64,000 nucleotides of DNA from Synergistaceae bacterium (GTDB lineage Bacteria > Synergistota > Synergistia > Synergistales > Aminobacteriaceae): assembly GCA_031267575.1 (NCBI GenBank), contig JAIRYN010000047.1:109817-173816 (forward strand). Direction: 5' to 3'. The translations under genes were made by a program, and so were the position numbers. The notes under the pieces are model-generated. The model was given only the letters and a program-made list of their open reading frames with translations. It searched no databases and had not been told where the DNA came from. Positions 1 through 7,890 of the stretch are shown here, piece after piece (positions within the stretch are counted from its first letter, which is position 1; each line of letters starts with the position of its first letter).

Positions 1-1
1 A

Positions 2-1792
2 CGCGCCCTCAAGGCCTTCAAAGCCCTGACGAAATTTTGCCTTCTGGTAGATAAGGGCGCTTCGCCCTCAAGGCTTTTAGGCGCGTTCCACTCCTTTCTG
101 ACCATGCCGGGCCTTTGGGTGGACGCTCTGGCCTGCCTCCCGGAGAGCAACCCAGACCTGGATGATAGCCTTCGAGAGCTGGTCGCCTCGGTGGAGGAGG
201 TAGAGGATAAGGGTTTGGCCTTGCGTGAACTACAACCCGACCTGGGCCCCGCGGGCAAGGTCCTTCTCCAAGGCAAGGAGGCCATCGACTTCTTGCAAAG
301 CTGGTGCGAGGAAACGCTGGTTCAGCCCAGCCCTCCCCTAAGGGGCGCGGTTGTTCTTTACGACGGACCGCCTCCCATTCTGGCCTCTCACTCTGTGTGG
401 ATTATAACTGACGTGACGCAGAAAAACTGGCCCGGTCTCATTCGCTCTTCCCCCCTCTTGGATGCTTCAGAGCGGGAAGCGATGGTGTCAGTATCCGCCT
501 ATTTGCCCTCCATACATGACAAATACACGCAAAAAGAAGCCCTTTTCCGTCGCTTGCTCCAAACGGGAGATAACTTGACCGTGACCTCCCACTCCACCAC
601 CGATGAGGAAGGGCGACCCACTAACGTCACGTCGTTTATGGATTCCTTTTTCACGGACATGAAAGTCTGGGAACACCCCGTGATACCCACTGTGGGTATC
701 GGAGGCCTTACGCCGGGGCGCAGTGAAGCCTATTTCCCCGCTATCGAGGTGGAAATATCGGAGAAAAGAGAACGGGCCATGCCTGTGGCCCAAGGTTCGA
801 GGCGAGGCGCGGAAGCCCTTCGATTGCCCGTCAGCGGCCTTTACAACTTGTTGGACTGTCCCCTGCGCTACTGGCTGGAACGGAATGCGAGGCTGAAAGA
901 GCGTGACACGAAGCTCTTCAGCAAGGCAATGGCGGGGCAGTTAACTCACAAGATCTGGGAGGCGATCTGGCATACCCAGCAAAAAACGAGTGAGACTCTT
1001 TCCTTTTTGACGGCCGAGGAATGGCGAAGAGCTTTATCTCTAGAGGCCGATTACTCTGCTTTTGAGGTTTTGCTGAAGGACCGACGGCTGGAGCGCCACA
1101 GGAAGAATATGGAGTTTTATCTTCAACGCCTGGCTCATACCCAGCAAGCTATCTTAGACCGCTTAGCCGCGTGCGGTCTGCGCCATCGCTTGGTTTCAGC
1201 GGAGACGGAGCTGCCTCCCTACCAAGTGGAAGGCGTGATTTTTACGGGACGCTGCGACCGTGTGGAGGTTTTCGAAGACGGCAGTGTCGTCATTGTGGAC
1301 TACAAGTGGGGACGAAGCGCCTCTTACGAGAAAGGACTGGCAAATCTGGCCTCTCGTCGCCATTTCGCCGCGCAGGGAGATGTTTTAATAGGAGATGGCC
1401 TGAAACGCGAGTCCTTCAAGTATGGCCTTCAGCTCTCGGCCTATGCTCTGATGTATGCTATCGAGCACTCGGAGGGTCAAGTGGCGGGAGTGGGTTTTTT
1501 GGGGCATGGAGACGGAACTCTCGCGGGAACTTTCGCGCCTCCCGTGGCGGGGTGTTATCTGCCGAACAAAAAAACTTCCGTGTCCCTACAAGAGCGCAAA
1601 GAAGAAGCCCTCGCGGCCATGAAATGCGCGGCGGCCCTGTTGAAGTCCCAACGTTACGAGCCCTGCTACGTAGCGGAGTCCTGTCGTCACTGCGGCGTCA
1701 AAGGCGTCTGCCGTAAGGGGGAGCTACGCGGCGACACCCTCCCGATGGCGGAAATGGACATGGAAGACTGGGAAGAGGAACAACAGTTATGA
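2..1792 (+). CDS. AddB-like ATP-dependent nuclease subunit, C-terminal part (5' end outside window)
   Basis: The frame is open to the window edge, so about 596 C-terminal residues of a larger protein are visible. The last third is a RecB/AddB-type PD-(D/E)XK nuclease: a YNLLDCPLRYWLE segment carrying the first cluster cysteine, then a GRCDRVEV...VVIVDYKWG core with the catalytic Asp and the D-x-K, then YGLQLSAYALM. The protein ends with CRHCGVKGVC, the Cx2Cx5C spacing that closes the 4Fe-4S cluster in AddB. The preceding part resembles the degenerate helicase C-terminal region of AddB. Known role of the family: DNA end resection with AddA during double-strand-break repair. The AddA partner is not in the window. 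The first in-frame ATG, at 104, is internal and not the start. Confidence 0.8.
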   Translation, partial: RALKAFKALTKFCLLVDKGASPSRLLGAFHSFLTMPGLWVDALACLPESNPDLDDSLRELVASVEEVEDKGLALRELQPDLGPAGKVLLQGKEAIDFLQSWCEETLVQPSPPLRGAVVLYDGPPPILASHSVWIITDVTQKNWPGLIRSSPLLDASEREAMVSVSAYLPSIHDKYTQKEALFRRLLQTGDNLTVTSHSTTDEEGRPTNVTSFMDSFFTDMKVWEHPVIPTVGIGGLTPGRSEAYFPAIEVEISEKRERAMPVAQGSRRGAEALRLPVSGLYNLLDCPLRYWLERNARLKERDTKLFSKAMAGQLTHKIWEAIWHTQQKTSETLSFLTAEEWRRALSLEADYSAFEVLLKDRRLERHRKNMEFYLQRLAHTQQAILDRLAACGLRHRLVSAETELPPYQVEGVIFTGRCDRVEVFEDGSVVIVDYKWGRSASYEKGLANLASRRHFAAQGDVLIGDGLKRESFKYGLQLSAYALMYAIEHSEGQVAGVGFLGHGDGTLAGTFAPPVAGCYLPNKKTSVSLQERKEEALAAMKCAAALLKSQRYEPCYVAESCRHCGVKGVCRKGELRGDTLPMAEMDMEDWEEEQQL

Positions 1793-1810
1793 GGCTATAA
1801 GACTGGTGCG

Positions 1811-2296
1811 TTACATTCGGTAGCGAGCCATCAAATATTCATCCATGTACGCCCCATCCCGGATCGCGGCAAATTTTTTTATCCCTTCGACGACAAACCC
1901 CATGCTTCGATAAAGCGCGATAGCTGGCTCATTATCGACAAAAACGCTGAGTTCGACTCTTTTCAACATCAGCCACTTATCGGCAAGATCAAATATTGCG
2001 GTCATCAAAGCCCGCCCTACTCCCTGCCTTTGGTGATCCGCGTGGACCATGATACCGAGTCCCGCGGTGTGGTTTTCGCGGGGCATTTTTGAAACGGTAA
2101 GCCCAACGCAGCCGACGACCCTATCATCGACTTCCGCAACCAACATGTGGTCATTGGGAGAGAGATTCCTGATCAGCGCCTCTGTATCCACTACGCGCTC
2201 GCTTATTATTCCTAAAATGGTTTCTCTGACGCCATCCATTATGCGCATACGATTCATATCCGCCGCGTCCTCGATTTTGATCGCTCTAATATTCAT
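1811..2296 (-). CDS. GNAT-family N-acetyltransferase (YhhY/AaaT-like)
   Basis: This 161-residue single-domain protein has the GNAT acetyl-CoA loop HQRQGVGRALM and the C-terminal VFVDNEPAIALYRSMGF strand-helix that is characteristic of small-molecule and amino-acid acetyltransferases. Overall it is closest in feel to the YhhY/AaaT group, which acetylates amino acids and related amines; the substrate here is inferred only. It is convergent with the AddB-like gene, with an 18-bp gap. Upstream (2324-2363) there is a 20-nt tandem duplication in the promoter region, between this gene and rnhB. The length is normal for the family and no residues look broken. Confidence 0.8.
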   Translation of the reverse strand: MNIRAIKIEDAADMNRMRIMDGVRETILGIISERVVDTEALIRNLSPNDHMLVAEVDDRVVGCVGLTVSKMPRENHTAGLGIMVHADHQRQGVGRALMTAIFDLADKWLMLKRVELSVFVDNEPAIALYRSMGFVVEGIKKFAAIRDGAYMDEYLMARYRM

Positions 2297-2323
2297 TAAA
2301 ATTCACCCCATCATCTACAAATG

Positions 2324-2363
2324 TTCAACAAACTTCATTAAATTTCAACAAACTTCATTAGAT
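2324..2363. repeat. 20-nt tandem duplication
   Basis: Two adjacent copies of a unit beginning TTCAACAAACTTCATT, differing at one base, lie in the AT-rich gap upstream of the acetyltransferase gene. It is one of the many short direct duplications in this window. Confidence 0.85.
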
Positions 2364-2367
2364 TTCA

Positions 2368-3000
2368 TCAATTTTCATTGTTGAACGTTCCCGTCATTAG
2401 CTTTTTGCAGAAGGACGCGCGATGAACGGGAGAAAGCCCGATGGCACAGATGATTTTCCGATGGGCTTGCGTTGGGTACCCCTTGTGATGAGCAAAACCG
2501 TAGGCGGGATAAAGTCTATCCAGAGCGACCATAACACGATCCCGCAAGACTTTCGCGACCACGGAAGCCGCGGAGACGACGGGTACGAGAACATCTGCAG
2601 TTACCAATGGAAGTTGTTCGAAAGGGAGATTGGGAATTTTGTAAAGGCCGTCGATGACCACCAGATCGATGGGAAAAGGCAGCTTACAAACGCTTTTCTC
2701 CATCGCCCAGAGAGAAGCCCTACCCACGTTGAGCCTGGCGATGGAAACGACACTAGCGGCTTGAGCCCGCCAAGTAACGCCTAGCTCGCACATCTTTAGG
2801 AAAAGCGCGTCACGCCTTCGGGGCGTCATCAGCTTGGAGTCCTTGAGCCCCAGTCTCAAGAGTTCATCTTTTTGAGTATCGGTCAGTACCACGGCCGCGG
2901 CCATCACGGGCCCGGCCAGAGGCCCACGGCCCGCTTCGTCGGTCCCTGCCACGGTTCCCCCGAAGTCCTTCAAAAATTTCAGCTTTGCCGCGGAGTCCAT
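2368..3000 (-). CDS. rnhB: Ribonuclease HII
   Basis: RNase HII cleaves the RNA strand of RNA-DNA hybrids and removes ribonucleotides misincorporated in DNA. The 210-residue protein has the family signature GTDEAGRGPLAGP with the first catalytic Asp-Glu, then LKDSKLM, a VVIDG segment and SAASVVAKVLRD. A longer reading from 3114 would overlap the preceding GTPase gene by 136 bp and adds non-homologous sequence. The ATG at 3000, which begins MDSAAKLKF just before the catalytic domain, is therefore chosen. It overlaps the end of rbgA by 22 bp, which suggests translational coupling. rbgA and rnhB are neighbours in many bacteria. Confidence 0.93.
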   Translation of the reverse strand: MDSAAKLKFLKDFGGTVAGTDEAGRGPLAGPVMAAAVVLTDTQKDELLRLGLKDSKLMTPRRRDALFLKMCELGVTWRAQAASVVSIARLNVGRASLWAMEKSVCKLPFPIDLVVIDGLYKIPNLPFEQLPLVTADVLVPVVSAASVVAKVLRDRVMVALDRLYPAYGFAHHKGYPTQAHRKIICAIGLSPVHRASFCKKLMTGTFNNEN

Positions 3001-3842
3001 AAAGGGTCGCCCGGCAACTCTAAAGTTACAGGTCCCAGCTTGCCGGCGGCAAAGGAGTCCACCAAACGCCGCCCCGCCAATGTCATATTCACGGCTCCTC
3101 CCCCCACCAAGCAACCTAACCGGCGACCAACGCGTTCAAGGGTTGTTTCGACGGGTTCGGGAACGTCGCCGTTGAAACCTTCCGGATCCGGCAGGTTCCA
3201 CGTTTTTTCGGCGAGACGCCACAGGTCTCGCTCTCTCAGAAAACGGATCAGCTCCAGTGCCGTGACCTCGTAGCCTCCCACAACCTCCGCTTTGGCGCAA
3301 CCCAGCCAGGACAGCATCCGATGAACACCCGGCTCGGAACGGGGATTGAGGATTCCAGGAGAGTCCACGACCAGGAAACCGTTGCCCCGATACCAACTGA
3401 CGTCGCGGGTAACGCCGGGGATTCCTCCCACCCGCGCCCGGGACTTACCCACTAGCATGTTCAGAAAAAGGGACTTGCCTACATTGGGAATACCCACTAC
3501 AGCCAGCCGAAGCTCCCGGTACGATGGCGCGAGATACGACAAATCTTTCCGTAAAGGTTCCAGGCTATCCTTGCGCAGATCGAAAGTCCAGATGTTTTGC
3601 TTTTGTTTAGCGAACTCGTCTAGCCAGAGATGGAGCCGTCGCGGGTCGGCCAGGTCTTTTTTGGCAAGCACCAGTGTCACAGGCTTTTGGCGCAATAGGG
3701 TGGTGATCAGGGGAGAGGATGTAGAAAAAGGCGCGCGCGCATCGCGCACCTCAATGACGAGATCCAATTTGTCGATCAATTCGCCTAACTTACGTTCCCC
3801 TTTAGCCATGTGGCCGGGAAACCAGACAGTTCTACCACTCAT
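2979..3842 (-). CDS. rbgA: Ribosome biogenesis GTPase YlqF/RbgA
   Basis: This is a circularly permuted GTPase of 287 residues that helps late assembly of the 50S subunit. The motifs come in permuted order: the G4-like stretch near residue 60, then GIPNVGKSLFLNML (G1), the GIPGVTRD switch region and DSPGIL (G3), followed by the C-terminal helical RNA-binding domain (LGCLVGGGAVNM). The G4 motif reads AKKD where the family has NKxD, so guanine specificity may be altered; the rest looks intact. It is upstream of and overlapping rnhB, and downstream of lepB on the same strand. The start is an ATG giving MSGRTVWFPGHM, the usual beginning of the family. Confidence 0.93.
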   Translation of the reverse strand: MSGRTVWFPGHMAKGERKLGELIDKLDLVIEVRDARAPFSTSSPLITTLLRQKPVTLVLAKKDLADPRRLHLWLDEFAKQKQNIWTFDLRKDSLEPLRKDLSYLAPSYRELRLAVVGIPNVGKSLFLNMLVGKSRARVGGIPGVTRDVSWYRGNGFLVVDSPGILNPRSEPGVHRMLSWLGCAKAEVVGGYEVTALELIRFLRERDLWRLAEKTWNLPDPEGFNGDVPEPVETTLERVGRRLGCLVGGGAVNMTLAGRRLVDSFAAGKLGPVTLELPGDPLWTPRQS

Positions 3843-3886
3843 GCGGCGTCAATTCAATAATCTTTTCTGTTTTAGCTTTAGCGTTT

Positions 3887-4432
3887 TTAGCGAGGAACGC
3901 CAATGCGAGTCAGAGGCCAATAGCGAAAAAAGGCTGGTCCATGAATGTCTTGTTTCGGCACGTAACCCCAGAAACGACCATCTTGAGAGTTCGGCCGATT
4001 GTCACCCAAGGCGAAATACTTGTCCTCCGGAACGACGAAAGGCACTGTTGGGTAAAATTTATTTGGCCTCATCGTGTAATGGTCTTTGTTGACCACGTAA
4101 GGTTCGTTCACGGAAGAACCATTGATGTAGACGACACCGTTTTTGATGTCCACGATATCGCCGGGAATGGCGACGATGCGTTTGATAAAATCACGCGTCC
4201 GGTCCTCAGGGTATTTGAAAACGTAGATGCTGCCCCGAGAGGGAGTCGTAAACCAGTTCCAGAACTTAGCCACCAATACCCTGTCCCCTACCTGAAAGGT
4301 AGGCAACATAGATCCACTGGGTATCCAGAAAGCCTGCACCACAAACGTCCGTATGATCGCGGCCAATACGACCGCCCATATGATCGTTTCCAGAGTTTCT
4401 CTCCACCAAGGTTTCACCACTTCAGATGCCAC
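3887..4432 (-). CDS. lepB: Signal peptidase I
   Basis: This membrane-anchored Ser/Lys protease removes signal peptides from exported proteins. Visible in order are one N-terminal membrane segment (IIWAVVLAAIIRTFVVQAFW), IPSGSMLPT with the nucleophile serine, the FIKRIVAIPGD box with the catalytic lysine, and GDNRPNSQDGR. The open frame extends to a TTG at 4534, but no ribosome binding site precedes that codon or the ATG at 4507. The GTG at 4432 has CGGAGGC about 10 nt upstream and gives the usual family N-terminus (M)ASEVVKPWWRETLE, so it is chosen (181 aa). It lies between rbgA and mnmE on the same strand. Confidence 0.92.
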   Translation of the reverse strand: MASEVVKPWWRETLETIIWAVVLAAIIRTFVVQAFWIPSGSMLPTFQVGDRVLVAKFWNWFTTPSRGSIYVFKYPEDRTRDFIKRIVAIPGDIVDIKNGVVYINGSSVNEPYVVNKDHYTMRPNKFYPTVPFVVPEDKYFALGDNRPNSQDGRFWGYVPKQDIHGPAFFRYWPLTRIGVPR

Positions 4433-4528
4433 TCTTGAAAAGCCTCCGTTCCCTTTTTCCGATTCGGAAAAACGTCGTTCCGATAACAATATAACTCTAA
4501 CCCCCATAATAGGCAAGCGCAAACATTC

Positions 4529-4556
4529 AATCAAGCTCAGGGGGCGGAGCTTGATT
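4529..4556. terminator. Inverted repeat between mnmE and lepB, possible terminator
   Basis: A perfect 10-bp stem, AATCAAGCTC with GAGCTTGATT, encloses an 8-nt GC-rich loop just downstream of the mnmE stop. On the minus strand the tract after the stem is only weakly T-rich, so intrinsic termination is possible but not certain. It may instead partly insulate or attenuate lepB. Confidence 0.45.
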
Positions 4557-4569
4557 GGGGTTTATTTCC

Positions 4570-6015
4570 CTATTTTCCTACACAGAATCGGCTGAAAACG
4601 TTATCGAGAAGAGCGTCGTCGTAACTGAGTCCTAGAAGACGTTCCAAACACTCTCTAGCCGCGGCCAGGAGACCAGCGATGATGTCCTGGCCGGCTTCTT
4701 TCGCCACCGCGGTCTCGGCCTCCGTGACGGCGAGAAGTGCCTCCCGGATCTCTGAAAGCTGCCGGGCCGTGACGTTGAGGCCGGAGTCCAAAGCTCCGCT
4801 TCCCGACACGAGGGCGAGAATACTTTCTTTCAAAAGGTCCAATCCTTCCCCGGTTTTGGTCGAGAGCGACAAAACCGGACTCTCCGGAGAGAGCTCGTGA
4901 ATATCCTCTTCCGTGACAGATTCTTTCGTGACAGATTCTTTCGTGACGGATTCTTCCGTAACGGATTCTTTCGTAACGATGGAGAGACAGCCGGATTGTT
5001 TCAAGTCCGACTTGTTTAACACGACAAGATGATCCTTCTCGCGGAGACGATCAATATAATCGCGCTCGTCCTCGTCCAAGGGCAAAGATCCATCCAAAAC
5101 CCAAAGACAGATATCCGCGCGGCGTAACTCCTCCAAGGCCCGTTCAACGCCGCCGGCTTCCGCCTCGTCGGCGGGCGCCCGTAGCCCCGCCGTGTCCACA
5201 AGCCGGATGGGGACTCCTCTATACGTGATGGCTTCCTCAATCACATCGCGAGTGGTCCCTGGAAGCGCCGTGACAATGGCGCGGGATTGTTTTAGAAGAG
5301 CGTTCAGAAGAGAGGATTTGCCAACATTGGGCCTACCGACCAGAGCAACCCGTATCCCCTCCCGCAGCAACAACCCCACCGAACAACGGTCCAACAGATC
5401 CTCTAGGCTCAAGCGGAGCGTCGCGATAGAGTCCATTAACGCCTCGTCCGTTTTGTAAGGGGTTGCTTCTTCGGGAAAATCTAACCCCACTTCGAGAACG
5501 CCTTGAAGGTCTAGCAACTCTTCGCGAACCTCAGCCGCGAAAACGGAAAGCTCTCCAGACAAAGTGCGAGCCGCCGCCCGTAGTGCCTCTTCGCTGCGGG
5601 AGCGGATGATCCCTAGCACGCTTTCCGACTGAGAAAGATCAATACGGCCGTTCAGAAAAGCACGCTTGGTAAACTCCCCAGGTTGGGCCAAGCGCGCGCC
5701 CTTACGGAGCAAATTTTCGAGACAGAGTTGAGCCACTAAAGTTCCCCCGTGGGTGTGAATCTCCACGACGTCCTCACCTGTATAGCTCCAAGGCGCGGCG
5801 AAATACACCACCAGTACTTGATCAATAACGGCGCCCTCTCCGTCCACAAGAGAGGCTAAACGCATAAAACGGGGAGGAGGGAACTCCAACCCTGTCTCGA
5901 ACTTCAACATCGCTTTGGTCAGATTTACGGAACCAGCTCCCGAAAGCCGAACGATAGCGATTCCGGCTTCGCCCCAAGCCGTAGCGATGGCTACGATCGT
6001 GTCACTGCCGGACAC
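4570..6015 (-). CDS. mnmE: tRNA uridine-5-carboxymethylaminomethyl synthesis GTPase MnmE
   Basis: With MnmG, MnmE installs the cmnm5 group on U34 of several tRNAs. The 481-residue protein has the N-terminal tetrahydrofolate-binding domain (SGSDTIVAIATAWGEAGI), the GEFTKRAFLNGRIDL helix, a G domain with GRPNVGKSSLLNALL, LPGTTRD, DTAGLR and NKSD, and the C-terminal CVGK, a form of the CxGK motif needed for modification. Inside the G domain, after NKSD, there is an extra run of five ESVT(K/E) pentapeptides encoded by a 15-nt tandem repeat (about 4912-4978). It is absent from the family in general and is probably a surface loop. The start overlaps the upstream nucleotidyltransferase-like gene by 14 bp. 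Confidence 0.95.
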   Translation of the reverse strand: MSGSDTIVAIATAWGEAGIAIVRLSGAGSVNLTKAMLKFETGLEFPPPRFMRLASLVDGEGAVIDQVLVVYFAAPWSYTGEDVVEIHTHGGTLVAQLCLENLLRKGARLAQPGEFTKRAFLNGRIDLSQSESVLGIIRSRSEEALRAAARTLSGELSVFAAEVREELLDLQGVLEVGLDFPEEATPYKTDEALMDSIATLRLSLEDLLDRCSVGLLLREGIRVALVGRPNVGKSSLLNALLKQSRAIVTALPGTTRDVIEEAITYRGVPIRLVDTAGLRAPADEAEAGGVERALEELRRADICLWVLDGSLPLDEDERDYIDRLREKDHLVVLNKSDLKQSGCLSIVTKESVTEESVTKESVTKESVTEEDIHELSPESPVLSLSTKTGEGLDLLKESILALVSGSGALDSGLNVTARQLSEIREALLAVTEAETAVAKEAGQDIIAGLLAAARECLERLLGLSYDDALLDNVFSRFCVGK

Positions 6016-7303
6016 CGGCCGCTGCTCCGTGCTTTTGTATCCAGTCTGTCGCCTCTTGTTTGCTGGCGACGAATCCCGTTCCCACCGCTATACCCAAGTC
6101 ATTCAAGATTTCGCCAATCACCTTACCGGGCTTGATATCGAGAATTTTCATCACTTCGTCGCCACTCAGGTAGCGTTGATTGCCGTTGGCACGTCGGCGA
6201 GCCTCATCGAAGCGCCGGATGACCTCGCCCAATTTCCACTTATTAGCGGCCAGTACCTCCATGTTTTTCTGCCCGTCCGCCTCGGAATTACAGATCGCGA
6301 AGTCCAGGATCATCTCTACCGCCTCACTGCCATATTTCAAAACATCTTTACACAACTGTTCTTCCGTTTTAGCGACATAGTTCTGTCGGTAATTTTTAAC
6401 GATGGCCCTCACGGTTTCTATTGTTTCGGACGGAACGTTCCACGCTTTCAGGTTCCACGTGGCGATTTCGGCTGCCTTGTTTGAGTCGGTGAACTGGCCC
6501 GCCTCTGATCCCACGTGATGGAAAAGCATCGCCAAAGAAAACGCCATATCGTTTTCCCTGCGTTTGCGCGCACCGAGAAAATCTTGAGCAATACTGAGCA
6601 TTTTCAGCGTATGATCGAAGAGAGTCGTTTCCTCGCCGTTGATCTTGATTTTTTTCAATTCTTCGAGGGCGTTTAGGAAAAGGGGCAAAAGACGGTACCG
6701 GTCACACAGGTAGATAAAGTCATAAGGCCGGCGTCTCATTCCGTTCAAGATCTCGCGCCCCCATCGTTCGGCTGGGGTTTTCCCGATCTGTTCGGCGCTG
6801 CTCGTCACGAAAGCGCGCACCGACGACTCGCTTTTCCAAAAAATATCCATGTCCAACTCCGCTGCGAAACGCAACATACGCACAATGCGTATGGGGTCAT
6901 CCTTTAACAAGTCCACGTCATCGTTGGTCAAACGGATCAACGAGTTACGAATATCGTGGCGTCCGTTGAAGGGGTCCACAAAACTATCGTTGCCTCGTAT
7001 CGCTATGGCGTTCATGGTGAAATCGCGTTTCGCGAGATCTTCCTCGATGGTTGGGCCACGGATACAGGAGACTTCAACTTTATGTCCCAGGAGAGAAGTT
7101 CGCAAAACAGGAAAATCGGTTCTTCCTACCACTCCCTCTCCTAAGGATACCGCCAGTGCCTCCAAGTCGCAGGGTTCAACGACGATATTCAGATTTGAGG
7201 GGTAAATACCCATCACAACTTTACGCACGGGGTCGCCTACGAGCCAAGCCTTCACGCCCGACGATTCGATAGTTTCAAGAGCGCGCAGATACGTTTTCAT
7301 CAC
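6002..7303 (-). CDS. CCA-adding enzyme/poly(A) polymerase family protein with degenerate catalytic motif
   Basis: The 433 residues have the family's overall plan: an N-terminal nucleotidyltransferase head, EEDLAKRDFTMNAIA...VDPFNGRHDI, the RIVRMLRFAAEL helix, and a later HD-like region (LFDHTLKML, AMLFHHVG). The head motif is broken. Where the family has GGxVRD and a DxD pair that binds the catalytic metals, this protein has VGDPVRK and SNLNIVV, so both aspartates are asparagine (N37, N39). It therefore probably does not catalyse standard CCA addition and may only bind tRNA or have another role. The HD motif is also changed to HH. The reading frame is long and intact, which argues against simple decay. 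It is upstream of and overlapping mnmE. Confidence 0.75.
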   Translation of the reverse strand: MMKTYLRALETIESSGVKAWLVGDPVRKVVMGIYPSNLNIVVEPCDLEALAVSLGEGVVGRTDFPVLRTSLLGHKVEVSCIRGPTIEEDLAKRDFTMNAIAIRGNDSFVDPFNGRHDIRNSLIRLTNDDVDLLKDDPIRIVRMLRFAAELDMDIFWKSESSVRAFVTSSAEQIGKTPAERWGREILNGMRRRPYDFIYLCDRYRLLPLFLNALEELKKIKINGEETTLFDHTLKMLSIAQDFLGARKRRENDMAFSLAMLFHHVGSEAGQFTDSNKAAEIATWNLKAWNVPSETIETVRAIVKNYRQNYVAKTEEQLCKDVLKYGSEAVEMILDFAICNSEADGQKNMEVLAANKWKLGEVIRRFDEARRRANGNQRYLSGDEVMKILDIKPGKVIGEILNDLGIAVGTGFVASKQEATDWIQKHGAAAGVRQ

Positions 7304-7460
7304 TATCCCTCCGCGTATCTCAGTATTTTGACTCTACATCGCAGTTTACATCAAATATTTCAGAATTGCCATCTATAACATCGACGAAATAGAGTAATTT
7401 AAGATAAAAAACTAAAGACGGTCGTCAATCCCCATTCATATTAGATCACAATATATTATA
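7304..7460. other. AT-rich gap upstream of the CCA-like gene
   Basis: This stretch is AT-rich and presumably carries the promoter of the minus-strand CCA-like/mnmE unit. No clear -35/-10 pair or conserved RNA was recognised. It ends at the left end of an IS200/IS605-derived element. Confidence 0.4.
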
Positions 7461-7785
7461 TTTTACGATAAAGCGATAAAAAAGCCAACGGCTGAAGCCA
7501 TTGGATGAGAATCCTAACGCTGCCAACGGTGGCGTTTGTTTTGTATTTGGTTTCTTGCCATATGTCTACTTTAATGTTAAACTCCTTTTATGGCTTATTA
7601 ACGCGAGATGCAGGGCGGAACACGACCGGGATATCAATCGGGATATCAAGGCGGCTGTAAATCTTCTCAGAGTGGGGGCATCCACTTTTAAAGGAGAAGA
7701 CGTAAGGAGAAGACGTAAGACCGGTTTCAGTCGGCTGTCTTTGTCGATCTTAGAATCCCACAACTTTAGTCGTGGGAGTATGTCA
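7461..7785 (+). mobile_element. IS200/IS605-derived non-autonomous element (copy 1): left end fused to tnpB 3' end and right end
   Basis: The element starts with a left end almost identical to that of the tnpA copy near 48.5 kb (TTTACGATAAAGCGAT and a subterminal hairpin around GCCAACGG). It runs to the first codons of tnpA, then jumps directly to the last part of tnpB, readable as [23 protein letters not shown]. It ends with the right-end hairpin CCCACAACTTTAGTCGTGGG. The tnpB part carries a 12-nt duplication (NRDI twice) and a 13-nt duplication. No transposase is left. The same internal junction occurs in the copy at 20 kb, so this deleted form itself has probably been mobilised. Confidence 0.8.
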
Positions 7786-7890
7786 AGAAAATAGATTCGC
7801 TCTTATTTTTCGCTGTTTATTGTGATCTTTGATCATAAGTCATAAGCGGTTGGATTCAAATTGGGTTCACATTGAAACGGAGAGGTGTTT

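Noticed and set aside
4433..4534. 34-residue N-terminal extension of signal peptidase I
   Set aside because: Starts at a TTG without a ribosome binding site, overlaps the hairpin after mnmE, and adds non-homologous residues; the GTG at 4432 fits better.
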